A stretch of DNA of 64,000 bases from Aplysia californica (GCF_000002075.1 NW_004797401.1:960815-1024814), one strand, 5' to 3'; positions 37,301 through 43,490 are shown, counted from the stretch's first letter. A program made the numbers and translations. The notes: generated from the letters alone by a model not told the origin.

Positions 37301-37801
37301 GTGACCGGTCACTGACCCTGCGCACATTCGCATCATAAAAATACAGCATCGTGTGAGCAAAGACCGTCTTGGGTGGGAGTGACGGCGTGGCGAAGTACAG
37401 GACTACGGAATGGAAAATTTGAACCCAAAACACGATTTCTAGGTGCCCCACCAGCCCTTAAGCGAACCTGGATCGTAAGTGGTGGGATCTTTGGCGGAGA
37501 CAACTGTTTTGTATTGTTATGCACATTTTAATGACTGTGAGTGTGACATTTGATGTAGGCTACAGTGGAAATTATTTTCTTTTATGACCCCCAGCATAGG
37601 GACGCTTCCTCTTCCTCCTGGTCTCAGGATCACAGCTACCACCAGCACCACGACCATCACTACCATAAAAAGTCTCAGTTATCATCATCATCGTCATCCT
37701 CCTCTCACCCGTGGCGACACAACGACTATCAGACGTATAGTAAGAACAACAGCAATCGTTTCAAGCCTTATCGTTCTCAGACCAGTACTTTCTCTTATTG
37801 A
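1044..37801 (+). CDS. USP36: USP36/USP42-type ubiquitin carboxyl-terminal hydrolase, complete, 18 exons
   Basis: Join 1044-1335, 3348-3575, 4732-4842, 5375-5477, 9729-9796, 10532-10602, 13329-13411, 13719-13796, 15225-15318, 16560-16685, 17942-18076, 20151-20223, 21726-22796, 26367-27101, 28170-28319, 29319-29431, 32289-32381, 37595-37801. All introns are GT-AG and all phases agree: 3831 nt, 1276 aa (human USP36 is about 1120). Residues about 134-440 form the USP domain: Cys box GNTCFFNSTLQC (Cys146), QEDAHEFLRF, zinc pairs CLRC and CPKC, His box HGHYYSY (His399), and MNDSS with Asp416. Residues 460-1090 are Ser/His/Lys-rich and probably disordered. The last 190 residues resemble the conserved USP36 tail (tryptophan-bearing WDG, then an EEYNEELDSGKVKKTKRLKE block). 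Family members remove ubiquitin from nucleolar and ribosome-biogenesis proteins in the nucleus; the long Lys/Arg tracts fit nucleolar targeting. USP36 is preferred over USP42 because of the tail. The start is chosen because it aligns with the vertebrate N-terminus. Confidence 0.93.
1360..1800. repeat. AGATCT/TCTAGA hexamer-rich tract
   Basis: From 1360 to 1800 (intron 1) the sequence is dominated by degenerate tandem copies of the hexamer CTAGAT in both phases, interrupted by a 244-bp hairpin element. The same hexamer returns inside both 1.07-kb DNA elements (near 12064-12430 and 18620-19085) and singly elsewhere in the window. Confidence 0.85.
1508..1751. mobile_element. 244-bp TIR element inside the hexamer tract, hAT-like by target size
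   Basis: Ends are GGTGATCTT and its complement AAGATCACC. The inverted arms continue through TTTAGCACGTTAAATTC and its complement. The flanks are GATTCTAG on both sides (1500-1507 and 1752-1759), an 8-bp direct repeat that fits a hAT-type target duplication. The flanks are also variants of the surrounding hexamer, so the duplication could be chance. No coding content. Confidence 0.6.
2289..2812. mobile_element. MITE-like element with 60-70-bp inverted ends
   Basis: Both ends carry the motif CTCACCCCGGGTGAG and further copies of GGGTGAGAATAGC, in inverted orientation (2289-2353 against 2733-2812). The centre has a second inverted pair, CAGAATTCTACA, about 2412-2451. Open frames here are non-coding by-products. 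Confidence 0.65.
2867..3319. mobile_element. 450-bp TIR element just before USP36 exon 2
   Basis: Begins TGTGAGACAGCG then TGGTGAAATCAGG; ends with the inverse, GCGCCTGATTTCTCCATG then CCGTAACACA. A second copy with the same ends and length lies at 53737-54175. No coding capacity. It stops 28 bp before the exon 2 acceptor boundary. Confidence 0.7.
3348..3575 (+). CDS. USP36: USP36 coding exon 2 (catalytic Cys box)
   Basis: Residues 98-173. It holds RIGAGLVNMGNTCFFNST with the catalytic Cys146. The acceptor TTTCTCCCAG sits only about 28 bp after the end of a TIR element (2867-3319). The donor is AAAT|GTATGT. Confidence 0.95.
3649..3956. mobile_element. 308-bp TTAA-flanked MITE
   Basis: TTAA lies at both borders (3645-3648 and 3957-3960), and the ends CCCTTCCAGCCCCA and TGGGGCTGGAAAGG are inverted with one length difference. 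The TTAA target is typical of piggyBac-type transposition. No transposase. Confidence 0.65.
4081..4583 (+). mobile_element. tRNA-derived SINE (family A), copy 1
   Basis: The head resembles a tRNA with A box (GGCCTGGAGGTTAAGG) and B box (GGTTCGAATCC), followed by a CT-rich body. Then comes a conserved block with TTAAAGATCCCTTGG, and the ATATGACCTTATGCAGTTGC tail shared with other elements here. Four copies of about 510 bp lie in the window. The flanks show an imperfect AAATTTGTATCT/AAATTTATCT repeat. The conserved central block may belong to a known SINE core class, which I cannot check. Confidence 0.88.
4732..4842 (+). CDS. USP36: USP36 coding exon 3
   Basis: Residues 174-210, CKKKDFCMMCEVQDHI onward, matching the human CHQGSFCMLCVMQNHI segment. 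The acceptor is CATTTCAG and the donor AGAT|GTGAGT. Confidence 0.93.
4843..5374 (+). other. USP36 intron 3, no recognised feature
   Basis: AT-rich intron sequence. I see no gene, repeat family or element end in it. Confidence 0.7.
5375..5477 (+). CDS. USP36: USP36 coding exon 4 (QEDAHEF motif)
   Basis: Residues 211-245, with WGRQEDAHEFLRFLVDHLQQ, the second conserved USP block. The donor is ACAAA|GTGAGT, phase 2. Confidence 0.95.
5478..5874 (+). other. USP36 intron 4, proximal part
   Basis: Unique intron sequence, except for a short tandem dimer near 5595-5672 in which TCAATTGTAGA then CCCTGTTC is repeated about 42 bp apart. Confidence 0.6.
6251..8683. mobile_element. 2.4-kb non-autonomous TIR element nested in the LINE
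   Basis: The ends are inverted: GAGCATTTGCCAAAAGG at 6251 and the complement of GAGCTTTTGCCAAAAGG at 8683, with looser pairing for about 40 bp. GAAT flanks both sides (6247-6250 and 8684-8687), a 4-bp target duplication. LINE coding sequence stops and resumes at these borders, which supports the boundaries independently. There is no transposase; the interior is mostly a palindromic-motif array. The superfamily is unclear: 4-bp targets occur in several. Confidence 0.78.
6442..8300. repeat. Array of about 14 quasi-palindromic 18-mers, 160-190 bp apart
   Basis: The motif GTTCATAACNATTATGAC occurs near 6442, 6784, 6813, 6992, 7179, 7346, 7374, 7543, 7712, 7882, 7910 and 8078, and inverted near 6601 and 8271. 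A larger unit of about 540-560 bp, with a close pair 28-29 bp apart in each, repeats from 6784, 7346 and 7882. The sequence between motifs is also similar from unit to unit. Confidence 0.9.
9729..9796 (+). CDS. USP36: USP36 coding exon 5
   Basis: Residues 245-267. TTVINQIFGGYLRSQ matches the human TTLVHQIFGGYLRSR block. It is separated from exon 4 by a 4.25-kb intron filled by a LINE and a nested element. Confidence 0.94.
9797..10531 (+). other. USP36 intron 5, no recognised feature
   Basis: Intron sequence without a repeat family or gene that I can recognise. Confidence 0.65.
10532..10602 (+). CDS. USP36: USP36 coding exon 6 (first CxxC)
   Basis: Residues 268-291. VTCLRCQGKSNTFDPFMDL holds the first zinc-binding CxxC pair of the fingers subdomain. 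Ends in phase 0. Confidence 0.94.
10998..11520 (+). mobile_element. tRNA-derived SINE (family A), copy 2
   Basis: Same order as copy 1: tRNA-like head with GTGGCTTAGAGGTTAAGG (A box), CT-rich body, TTAAAGATCCCTTGG block and ATATGACCTTATGCAGTTGC tail. The B box has decayed (GAGTTAGAATCC), so this copy is older or mutated. It is followed closely by the 370-bp family element at 11548. Confidence 0.87.
11548..12992 (+). mobile_element. 370-bp family C retroelement, split by a 1.06-kb DNA element
   Basis: 11548-11724 and 12788-12992 match, in order, the two halves of the unbroken copy at 17274-17645 (CAGTGCCACTGACTGTAGTG at the left, TTGATAGTCGAAGCAGACC at the right). The 3' end carries the shared hairpin tail. 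No coding capacity. It is SINE-like, or the 3'UTR of a truncated LINE. Confidence 0.8.
11725..12787. mobile_element. 1.06-kb DNA element D, copy 1, inside family C
   Basis: Ends are TAGACCTGCATGT and the complement of TAGACCTGCCTGT. Flanks CCTCTA/CCTCTG give a 6-bp target duplication with one change. The left 215 bp are GC-rich with repeated CCGAC/GTCGG words, including the palindrome GCCGACGTCGGC, and stay open for 68 codons. The rest holds AGATCT hexamers and a G16 run (12721-12736). No transposase. A 6-7-bp target would fit Dada-type elements, but that is weak. Confidence 0.78.
13329..13411 (+). CDS. USP36: USP36 coding exon 7
   Basis: Residues 292-319, GVNTVEDALLKYVKPETL then NAYKCPK. 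It carries the first Cys of the second CxxC pair, which is completed across the next junction. Confidence 0.94.
13719..13796 (+). CDS. USP36: USP36 coding exon 8
   Basis: Residues 319-345, CKNKVRAQKRFTIQKAPNVL then TLQLNR. It completes the CPKC zinc pair and encodes the conserved LxLxLKRF-like strand (here LTLQLNRF). Confidence 0.94.
13797..15224 (+). other. USP36 intron 8: GC-rich island of unknown origin
   Basis: About 13950-14580 is richer in GC and CpG than the introns around it and contains the perfect palindrome ACCCCACATGTGGGGT (14506-14521). Near 15123-15150 lies an AAGAC-repeat tail (AATAAGACAAGACAAGAC) of the kind seen at LINE or SINE 3' ends. I recognise no protein or element family in the island. 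Confidence 0.5.
15225..15318 (+). CDS. USP36: USP36 coding exon 9
   Basis: Residues 345-376, FDFNRHLSGKINRFIRYPE then VNLRNFMSQKQ. It aligns with the human [25 protein letters not shown] stretch, shown here only as a family match. Phase 0 donor. Confidence 0.93.
15650..16375 (+). mobile_element. 185-bp family B retroelement, split by a SINE
   Basis: 15650-15724 and 16237-16375 are the two halves of a family B copy (TGGTTTGC, CATCAAACA, then TACTCTCTTGTAACACCTCT and the tail). The family A SINE at 15725 sits between them with a CACTTATCA/CACCTATCA flank repeat. Confidence 0.75.
15725..16236 (+). mobile_element. tRNA-derived SINE (family A), copy 3, nested in family B
   Basis: Good A and B boxes (GGAGGTTAAGG, GGTTCGAATTC), the TTAAAGATCCCTTGG block and the shared 3' tail ending GTAAAACACTTACC. 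The insertion is younger than the family B copy it interrupts. Confidence 0.88.
16560..16685 (+). CDS. USP36: USP36 coding exon 10 (catalytic His and Asp)
   Basis: Residues 377-418. GVVVHSGHSSDHGHYYSYVK holds catalytic His399, and WYCMNDSS holds Asp416. The donor is TCA|GTAAGT. Confidence 0.96.
17274..17645 (+). mobile_element. 370-bp family C retroelement, unbroken copy
   Basis: The only full-length copy in the window. The left part starts GGGGCAGTGCCACCGACTG; the right part has TGATAGTCGAAGCAGACC; the 3' hairpin is GGCGCTC paired with GAGTGCC, then an AAACCCTCTACT tail. It gives the pre-insertion sequence for the split copy at 11548-12992. Non-coding. Confidence 0.82.
17942..18076 (+). CDS. 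USP36: USP36 coding exon 11 (end of USP domain)
   Basis: Residues 419-463. SDAYVLFYARI is the closing USP motif (human QAYVLFYLRI). The rest is low-conservation linker. Confidence 0.94.
18272..19360. mobile_element. 1.09-kb DNA element D, copy 2
   Basis: Ends are perfect inverted TAGACCTGCATGT (13 bp). The flanks are AAGGACC on both sides (18265-18271 and 19361-19367), a clean 7-bp target duplication. It has the same order as copy 1: GC-rich CCGAC-word region open for 64 codons (in-frame length difference against copy 1), AGATCT hexamers, then T and G runs and a conserved right end. Non-autonomous. Confidence 0.85.
19455..19806 (-). mobile_element. 352-bp 5'-truncated LINE copy with 14-bp target duplication
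   Basis: The direct repeat ACCCCACCTCACCT lies at 19441-19454 and 19807-19820. On the minus strand the insert encodes the C-terminus of an RNase H-type LINE: LSRREQVIIFRLRTQHIPLN, then a zinc knuckle with CPLCDCQDKTVPHHLFNC. It ends in a TAAAAG-repeat tail next to 19455. It belongs to a different family from the LINE at 5875. Confidence 0.85.
20151..20223 (+). CDS. USP36: USP36 coding exon 12
   Basis: Residues 464-487, VPFSSVMIQNHLKQEK onward. It is a short linker exon recognised by its acceptor (ATTTTTCAG), donor (CATG|GTAATG) and exact phase fit to both neighbours. Confidence 0.8.
20705..21412 (+). mobile_element. LINE 3' end, CR1/L2-like
   Basis: 20720-21166 encodes the end of a reverse-transcriptase ORF: QLQRVQNIAAKIITK, then HWLPVKERIIYKICLTCYKC, and NFKSYGQRSFSYFAPLVWN. 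It stays open to a TAG. A TATG/TGTG-rich UTR follows. The tail has AAGCGCATAGAGC then TATGCGCTATATAAATGC and ATT repeats, typical of L2/CR1-type LINEs. Low visible decay suggests a fairly recent copy. Confidence 0.82.
21726..22796 (+). CDS. USP36: USP36 coding exon 13 (Ser/His-rich linker)
   Basis: Residues 488-844. A long exon coding for a Ser-, Gly-, Thr- and His-rich, probably disordered region. It has short homopolymeric Ser runs, a His run and a Thr run made by ACC repeats. Other frames stay open over parts of it only because of the repeats. Confidence 0.92.
22797..23542 (+). other. USP36 intron 13, proximal part, no recognised feature
   Basis: AT-rich intron sequence with homopolymer A/T runs. 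No gene or element that I recognise. Confidence 0.6.
23543..24488. mobile_element. 0.95-kb hAT-like TIR element with word-repeat ends
   Basis: Starts CAGACCTGCCACTC and ends with the inverse of CAGACCTGCCATTC. TGTTCA flanks both sides (6 bp, possibly part of a longer duplication). Each end carries CCCGATT three times within about 90 bp. Inside are a fragment of the shared ATATGCAGTTGCGAGC tail (23868-23905), a G15 run (24205-24219) and CACACA repeats. No transposase seen. hAT affinity is inferred from the CAG...TGCCA end. Confidence 0.6.
24585..24775 (+). mobile_element. 185-bp family B retroelement
   Basis: A clean 11-bp target duplication AACAATGGGAG lies at 24574-24584 and 24776-24786. 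It begins AGTGGGTGGTTGG and ends in GGCACTATTTGACCTT then AAGTGCCGTAAAACACTTAC and A-rich tail. No tRNA-like promoter boxes. Confidence 0.88.
24787..26366 (+). other. USP36 intron 13, distal part, no recognised feature
   Basis: About 1.6 kb of AT-rich intron without a recognisable element or gene. Confidence 0.6.
26367..27101 (+). CDS. USP36: USP36 coding exon 14 (Lys/Ser-rich region)
   Basis: Residues 845-1089. It contains several dense basic tracts (KKHKKKQKHK, KKKKKHKHKKVK) alternating with SDSS-type acidic serine blocks, as in nucleolar proteins and in the basic tracts of vertebrate USP36. One base carries over to exon 15. Confidence 0.92.
27541..27925 (+). mobile_element. tRNA-derived SINE with L2-type tail
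   Basis: tRNA-like head: A box near TGGCCTATTAGTTAGGC, B box GGTTCGAATCTTG. The body includes AGGCACTTTACACAAATTGT and GGAATGGGTACCCAGCT. The tail is AAACGCACAGAGC then TTATGCGCTATACAAATGC and ATT repeats, which matches the tail of the CR1/L2-like LINE at 20705. It is unrelated to SINE family A. Confidence 0.85.
28170..28319 (+). CDS. USP36: USP36 coding exon 15
   Basis: Residues 1090-1139, SVQAWNHYVKDD then AQWDGTRVPKIARDIG. It resembles the human KVLTWDGKMSAVSQDA block. The acceptor at 28169 (GTCCAG) is chosen over the AG ten bases later because only it restores the frame. Confidence 0.85.
28354..29195. mobile_element. piggyBac-like element, non-autonomous, with a nested retroelement
   Basis: TTAA at 28350-28353 and TTAC at 29196-29199 flank inverted ends CTCTTTTTATCCGGGCTAC and the complement of CTCTTTTAATCCTGGCC. 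The interior has an 86-codon open frame (28850-29110) with an acidic Asp/Ser stretch then an Arg/Gly stretch, possibly the leftover N-terminus of a transposase. A family B copy is nested at 28447-28630. Confidence 0.65.
28447..28630 (+). mobile_element. 185-bp family B retroelement nested in piggyBac-like element
   Basis: The target duplication AAACAGCT lies at 28439-28446 and 28631-28638. Same start (GTGGGTGGTTGG) and the same CGGCACTT/AAGTGCC hairpin tail as the copy at 24585. Confidence 0.85.
29319..29431 (+). CDS. USP36: USP36 coding exon 16
   Basis: Residues 1140-1177, VSSWDGGKNHVD then HWSEEYNEELDSGK. It corresponds to human DDWDEEFDRGK. The acceptor is CATTTCAG and the donor AAAG|GTATGT. 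Confidence 0.9.
29525..30830 (+). mobile_element. Decayed LINE fragment: apurinic-type endonuclease domain
   Basis: Broken reading frames on the plus strand resemble the endonuclease of RTE-type LINEs: EGVAFMLPRKAEKAMI near 29800; ERLKDLCAGNNVVKGGGIFS then IHKRQPG near 30107; a DHICVCKKF-like stretch near 30225; and LDHNLVLVSLRYG at 30302. Further basic linker follows to about 30830. Many stops and shifts; old. Confidence 0.65.
31113..32040 (-). mobile_element. LINE 3' end with reverse-transcriptase C-terminus (RTE/CR1-like)
   Basis: On the minus strand 32025-31288 is open and encodes SIGKTEVLHQPAP, KYLGSFISADGSIDQEIDSR, LLYGSETWTLYRKHINKLEQ, ILGIRWQDRITNIEVL and GRPKKRFKDIIKENL. A shifted frame adds a finger-like stretch (CPLYNRHC, then GLHSHIRVH) near 31170. 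The 3' end is near 31113. It opposes the endonuclease fragment just upstream, so the two are separate insertions. Confidence 0.82.
32289..32381 (+). CDS. USP36: USP36 coding exon 17
   Basis: Residues 1178-1208, VKKTKRLKEDHGFNSSYNPF then QHHQSLKSGDK. It matches the basic KKIKKFKREKRRNFNAFQ tail of vertebrate USP36 in position and character. Confidence 0.88.
33156..33682 (+). mobile_element. tRNA-derived SINE (family A), copy 4
   Basis: A clean 11-bp target duplication AGAAAGCCTTA lies at 33145-33155 and 33683-33693. tRNA-like head (GGGGTTAAGG A box, TTTGATTCC B box), TTAAAGATCCCTTGG block, and tail GAGCGCCGTAAAACC. It inserted into the piggyBac-like element, so it is younger than it. Confidence 0.92.
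33861..34390. repeat. Two tandem units of about 272 bp
   Basis: Each unit has TTTCAATTATG, TGAATACTGTATTATTTTAC, TTTTAAGCATGATTATATTA and then TTTAAATCA-rich inverted words. A diverged ATTTAAATC-rich piece also precedes the SINE near 32930-33030. Confidence 0.8.
34753..36731 (+). other. USP36 intron 17: region with TGCCA-type element ends and hairpin
   Basis: CAGAGCTGCCAACC at 35001 begins a stretch with TTACGCATT words. 35467-35660 carries CCGTATTTT and ACGGAT words on both sides of a centre, like a small two-ended element. 36097-36175 forms a hairpin (CCCGACTCG against CGAGTCGGG, with ACAAACA/TGTTTGT continuing the stem). I cannot fix element borders here. Confidence 0.45.
36732..37330 (+). 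mobile_element. hAT-like element end with a conserved subterminal region
   Basis: Starts CAGAGATGCCAACCAG and then has six TACG-type words in about 110 bp. 36930-37320 is similar, inverted, to 63160-63500: shared blocks include GGTCGCGATTGT, GTACGTTTCA, AAATCAAGATCTACTTTCG and GACCGGTCA. The other end was not found. No transposase. Confidence 0.55.
37595..37801 (+). CDS. USP36: USP36 coding exon 18 and stop
   Basis: Residues 1209-1276 and the TGA stop. Rich in Ser, His and Tyr, ending RFKPYRSQTSTFSY, comparable to the SLSYRR-type end of vertebrate USP36. The acceptor is ACCCCCAG. It follows a 5.2-kb intron. Confidence 0.82.
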   Translation, partial: HRDASSSSWSQDHSYHQHHDHHYHKKSQLSSSSSSSSHPWRHNDYQTYSKNNSNRFKPYRSQTSTFSY

Positions 37802-39674
37802 TGATGGTGTGTATATATAGTGTTGCATTGATTTCAGTGTTAAGTACGTTTTGGCCAGCGAGCATTATTACCGGTAGCTTTTTAAAATCTTGTTATGAAG
37901 TAATTGATTGTGTCTCAAGGGACTAGTCCAAAGAGACTTTTGCAGCATCTTTTTGAAAGAAATAACTCTTTTAGCTTGTATGAAAGTGCCTTTGTGCAGA
38001 TGTTTGAAATTGTGGGAGACTGGAAAATTGTTAAGCATGTAGGAATGCAGCATGTGCATGAATATTCTACTTTTTAAATTTTTACTTGAGCAATAGTGAT
38101 TCATTGGCATATGTATATAGACATTATTCCAGCTATTGTCATAAACTCCAGTGTATGTCAACTGGGAAGGATAATCATGCCAGTCATGTAAACTTTCACT
38201 TGAACACAACAAAATTGGATGTTTGTAAAAGTCTCTCCCCCATCATGTTTTGTTTTATGTTTGGAAGTTTTGTCTTCATTTGTTTTACGAGTATTGTAAG
38301 TTAATGCGCTGAAAACTGAAGTAAAATGCTTTATCTTGTACAATTTCTGAGATTTTGTGTATAAGCAAGATTTCCTTTTTGAACTGTGAATCGCACTGAT
38401 TCTTAATCAATATAAATGCTCACTGGTATTTGGTTTACACTAGGACTTGATATATTTCAGTCTGAATTCAACCCCTTGTTTGTTTGGTGGGGTTTTTGTT
38501 GTTGTGGTGGGTTGCCCCAAACTCCAGTATCTAGCTAGACAATTGAATTTTAGGGTCACTGTATTTCCCTCCTTGCCCGGTGAAGTTTTGTGGAGACATC
38601 TAATGTTTTCTTCTGTCAGGCAGCCTGTATATTTTCAATGATGTCAAGAGAGTTTTGTGAAGCCAAGGATGGGATAGGGAAAGATTTCAAAGGAGAAGCA
38701 AATTTTTTATAAGTTTTCTGACATGTTCCAAATAATTTCCTAGCAAATTTTATCTCTAGCGCAACTAAAAAAATTGTTTGTCTTCATCTTAGCTTGTCAT
38801 GCTTCTTGCCTTTTCATATGTTCATGCTTTTATGATTGATTTCTTAGAAAATGTTTTAGACCACTCATGTACCTATCATTTCACAGACAGGTTTCATCAA
38901 GACATTCACAAATCCAATATTTCATGCAGAATTGATAATCTCATGGTTTCTGTTATAACCAAGGAAGGGAACAGCGGAAAAATGAACGAACTTGTTTTAA
39001 AGACTCGTTGACTCATAAAGAACTTTGCTTTTCAATGACTTTTGCACTCAGGTTGTGAAAACTCCTACATCCTCACTGGCAGTCAAAAGACATTATTTGC
39101 AAGAAAGCTCTAGTTAATTACTCTTTCTTTTATATTCATAATTTTCCAGAGTGCACAGTCTGTATGTCAAGAAATACAGAGGTGTTATTACTCAGGTGCC
39201 TGTTTTTGTGTTTTGGAACCGTATTACTCTTTTGTTTAATCATATGGCTGGTTGTTTAATGACAAAATTAGATTGGCCTTATGGTTTGTTTACCTTTGTC
39301 GTCAGCAAAACTTGTGTACTTGCATTAATGTGTTGAGATGTTGCCCGGCCAGATGTTACCTGTATTGATGTTTGCAAACTTCTGCCCATTTGGTTCTATT
39401 TGTCAAAATCATTGCCTGTTAATAGGCAGTTTAGTGAATGCGCTCACGGCTGGGCGAATCAGCCACGATACGCCCGTAGACTTATATGATCTGCCGTGAA
39501 GCCTCACGTTATTGTGGGTTTTGGTTCGTTTTGTGAATCGCACTACCACATCTGATACATCTCTTTAAACGGAAATGAAAGATCTTCAAAATGTCAGTCT
39601 TCACGTAAAAATCGATTTGGTTGAACTGGAAATATTTGCTTCAGAATATTTCCCCAGCTATTTTCAGAATATTA

Positions 39675-40561
39675 AGTCAGCTCCCCATCCTTCTTTTTCA
39701 AAGTTTTGTGCATACATTTGTGTCAAACTATATTTTATGCTTTTTATTTTATCATATTTGGCTCTTGAATAGTGCAGATGATAGCTAAATCTAGATTTTC
39801 CTGTTTAGAATTAGCATTATTTAGTACAGCAGCAGTCAGAGAGCCTGCATCTTCTAGATCTAACTTATTAAAAGATTTTGGGCTTTGGAATGGAAATAAA
39901 ACTTGGAATTGTACAGTTTTAAGTAATTTTAGATTCAGCATCTAGCCATATTATTCAGTCAATAATAATAATCTCATCATTACAACCACTTACTTTTATT
40001 AGATACCAATAACTTTTATCTAAAAATCAGTTTTGCACAAACTTACTAGTAGAGAACAAAGTTTTTAAGCCTCTGCTCAGTCTTTCAGTACCTATTAATT
40101 TTGTGTTATTTTCTGGATATTTTTACTTTTTACGTTATCAAATTGTGCTGTTTTCTTTGATATTGGCCAAAGAATAGCAGGAGAATTTTCAGACCATGAG
40201 TCTCTGACTTATGATTTTTTAAAAAGATTGTGCTCATCCATGAAAATATTGCTAATTGATGATAACTCAGAACAATACAATTGTCAATAATAGTGAATTA
40301 AAATGTGTGGAAAAAAAAAAATGAGGTAGACTATAACTTATTTTAAAAATTGCATGTGCAAGTGAAGATCATAAGATGATTTTGTTATTTTCTGGTATTC
40401 TTTCTGCAGTTTATTAAATGTTCCAGTGGGCTTACTACTAAAATGTATGTCTCCGAAGAACACTTTTCTTGACTTTATAAGCTCTTTATATTTGAAAGCA
40501 TAAAATATAGTTTGACACAAATGTATGCACAAAACTGAAAAAGAAGGATGGGGAGCTGACT
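39675..40561. mobile_element. Inverted-repeat element with 75-bp arms
   Basis: 39675-39750 and 40490-40561 are nearly identical in inverted orientation: AGTCAGCTCCCCATCC, then TTGTGCATACATTTGTGTC. About 740 bp of AT-rich, non-coding sequence lies between. No clear target duplication. A fold-back or MITE-type element. Confidence 0.7.
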
Positions 40562-41377
40562 TATGGTCATTAAGAGTTAAAAAAAAATTTTTTTTTACAG
40601 AATCAGTTTTAAGATGAGAAAGCCCTAAAAAACAAAGTTTAAATTCATAAGAATGCCCATAAAATTAGAAAATTACTACTTAATTGGCTTAATTCTTTAA
40701 TAATTATGAACAGTGACGAAAAACAAAGAGAATAAAGTATGGTTTGTGTAAATATGACTATTAGCAGCAAAGATATTGCCCGTTTTGTCAATTTTGTGTT
40801 ATTTTTTAGGGTGATTTTTTAACCAAAAAAATATTGTGACTTTTTAAAGAGGCGTTTTGTAGTTTTGTGCATTCTATATAAAATTCCCAACAAATTGATG
40901 TATAACACATTTAGAAGAGTAATGGTCATTTGTTTTGTAAAGTTGCATTTTGATGTCACAAAAACTCAATGTTAACAATGGTCTGAAATTGGCAGGATTT
41001 TAGGTATGAAAAAATCGCCATAACCTTTTAACCAATAAAGATATCAACACAATGTAAACTGTTTTATGATCGTGAAGGCAAGGGCTTTCAAATGAAAGTA
41101 TTTTAAAGCATGTCAGACAACTTTGAAATTTTCTCTAAACTGCCTTCTGTTACATGTCTTGTTTTCCGCTTTTTACGGGGATTCTGAAAAAAATCCTACT
41201 TCAGTTTCCAAAGGTTTTGTGAGTCTGTTTTGGTAAAGACTCACCTACAAAATTGCTGATTTACTAGAAACTGAAAGTTGTGAAGAGCTTTTGAGCTTTT
41301 TGAAAGAGGTTACCTCTCATTGTATAGAGTGCTCATGCTGCTTTCTTCATTATAAATTGTATTAGAGTATGTTGTTG

Positions 41378-41383
41378 AATAAA
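41378..41383 (+). terminator. Candidate poly(A) signal for USP36
   Basis: AATAAA in TTGAATAAATGC, 3.6 kb after the stop. A second AATAAA lies at 42054-42059. The choice is a guess without transcripts. Confidence 0.35.
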
Positions 41384-43304
41384 TGCTTTTCTTTGCATTA
41401 ATTGTAATTGAATTCAAGTTTATATAATTTTATAGCTTAGCCTCAAGGAACAAGTGAATTAATAGGAAGCGAGGTAATGGGCTAGAAATTTACTAAGAGT
41501 GTTTTCTTGGACATGGAGTTTTTTAGAACCAGTTGCACATATTTAGGTATCCATAATTCTGTTGTTTTTTTAATTTGTCGTCTTGTCAGAGGTGGTTAAA
41601 CCTGTCTTGTATAATTTGGCTTAGAGTGCTGGATTGAAATTGTTCATTAGCCGGAGGTGTGGGAAATGTGCACTCTGCTGGTTTGATCAAAGGAAGTGTC
41701 ACTCTGAGTAGAGAAGTTTTTGTTTCTTGGGGTTTGTTTTGCACATCATTGAAACTTATGGTTACAATTGTGCCTGTCAGATATTTGTTAGAAATAGAAG
41801 AAAATATTACTACATGTCACCCCATAATACGAGCTCAGAACTGTTTTTTGGGCTTGGTTTTTTCTCCAGTCTTAAAAAAAATCTTTACAGAAAAGGAGTA
41901 AAGGTATCTCAACGAAGAAGATAGGGAAAAAAGATGAGTCCACGTGAAATGGCCAATTCTTCCATGCTTAGAAAGTGATCTTTTACTGTGATTAATAAAA
42001 ACTAGTATTACAATTTTGTACATTCATGCATACCAAGTGTCTGACATGTTACAAATAAAACACTGGCATGTTACACATTGAGACCCAATGGGTCACTCAA
42101 GAAATCTGGAGCACAACTGAATTGTGGAAGATGAGTGATGGGAATTTCGTTCTTGTCAGAGACGCCGAGGGCTATTGCTGAACTTTTACAATAAAGTTGT
42201 GTGTTTTTGTGCAAGTTCATAATCAAGTAACTGCCTTTGTTCAAATTTAGTTGTATGGTTAGTGAGCAACTTTGGCAATTTTTTGTTCTGTACATATAGT
42301 TAATTTATTTTGTTCTCTCCAAAACCACAAATGAATGCATATTGTTTCAGTTTCGGTCTTTAAAATTGCTCAAGAAGTGTTCATTTCAGAAGTGGCTAAG
42401 CGTTCTAAAGAGAAATGAACCTGAAAGTCCTAGGAGTTGAGGGCAAGGGTGAACCAGCTCTGACAACGCAGACTTCAATACAAAATGTTAAGCCTGAGAG
42501 CTAGGTGACCAGAGACTAACTCTAACATGTGTCTGTTGTAACTGATGCTAATCTGAATTCTTGAGTGGTTGGCTCACTATAACTTTGATGACCATGTCTA
42601 CATTTTATTATTTCAATGCTGCTGAATGTTATGCAACTTTTAGCAGCTCTGTATTTTCTGTCAGTTTAAAATGGACAGTAAACAGTGCGAATATAGTGTA
42701 TTATTTTTTTTTTACCATTCTTCAGTTTTTTTCTTTTCCACATCAGAACTTTGTGCATGTGGTGGGATTTGTCAATAGCCCATTACAATAATGACCAGTG
42801 TATGTGAAAGTGTCTCTGTGTTATTTTCTTTCCTGTAGTCCCCTTTAAAAAAAAAAAGTGAGTTCTCCTGCTTCTAAGAGTCGTCATGTTCACGATTTTG
42901 TGGTGGTTTGTTCAAACACATTTTGAGCCAAATCCCCTTTTTACACTTTGAAAAACTTGGGACAAATGGATGTCATTTTCTTTTATGATTTCTCGCAAAT
43001 GTTTTCCATTGCCTATAGATTTGCTTTGTATTTTGCACAGGATTTCTTTTATATTAAAAGATTTCCAACTTGTTGGTGAAGGCTAAGTGCTCTTCATTTT
43101 ACAGCGTTTATGTCAGAAATTGATGTATCATTAACTATGGTGATCCTGTACTGTGGGCACGGTTGTTTGTAGTGAGATCTACGGCACTTTGTTCTCATGT
43201 TGGCCCATGGGCTTTGTTCGTGATTATTATTTTTTTTAAATTATCGAAGGCATAGATATATATGCTAATGCTACCCTAGGAGAATCTAGTGCTGTGGTTG
43301 TTGC

Positions 43305-43490
43305 TAGTGGGTGGCTGGCGGGTGCTCTGGTGTGGTTTGCTCCTTCTTTCCTATCAAACATCTATCGTCCTTTTCTCTCCTTTTTTGTGTATGTCATGTT
43401 ACTCTCTTGTAACACGACTATTCTTCGGCACTTATATGACCTTATTGTGTTGCAAGTGCCGTAAAATGCTTACTAAGACAAAAACAGATT
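43305..43490 (+). mobile_element. 185-bp family B retroelement
   Basis: Starts TAGTGGGTGGCTGG and ends with a perfect 8-bp stem CGGCACTT/AAGTGCCG at 43426-43461, then GTAAAATGCTTACTAAGAC. Non-coding. Confidence 0.85.
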
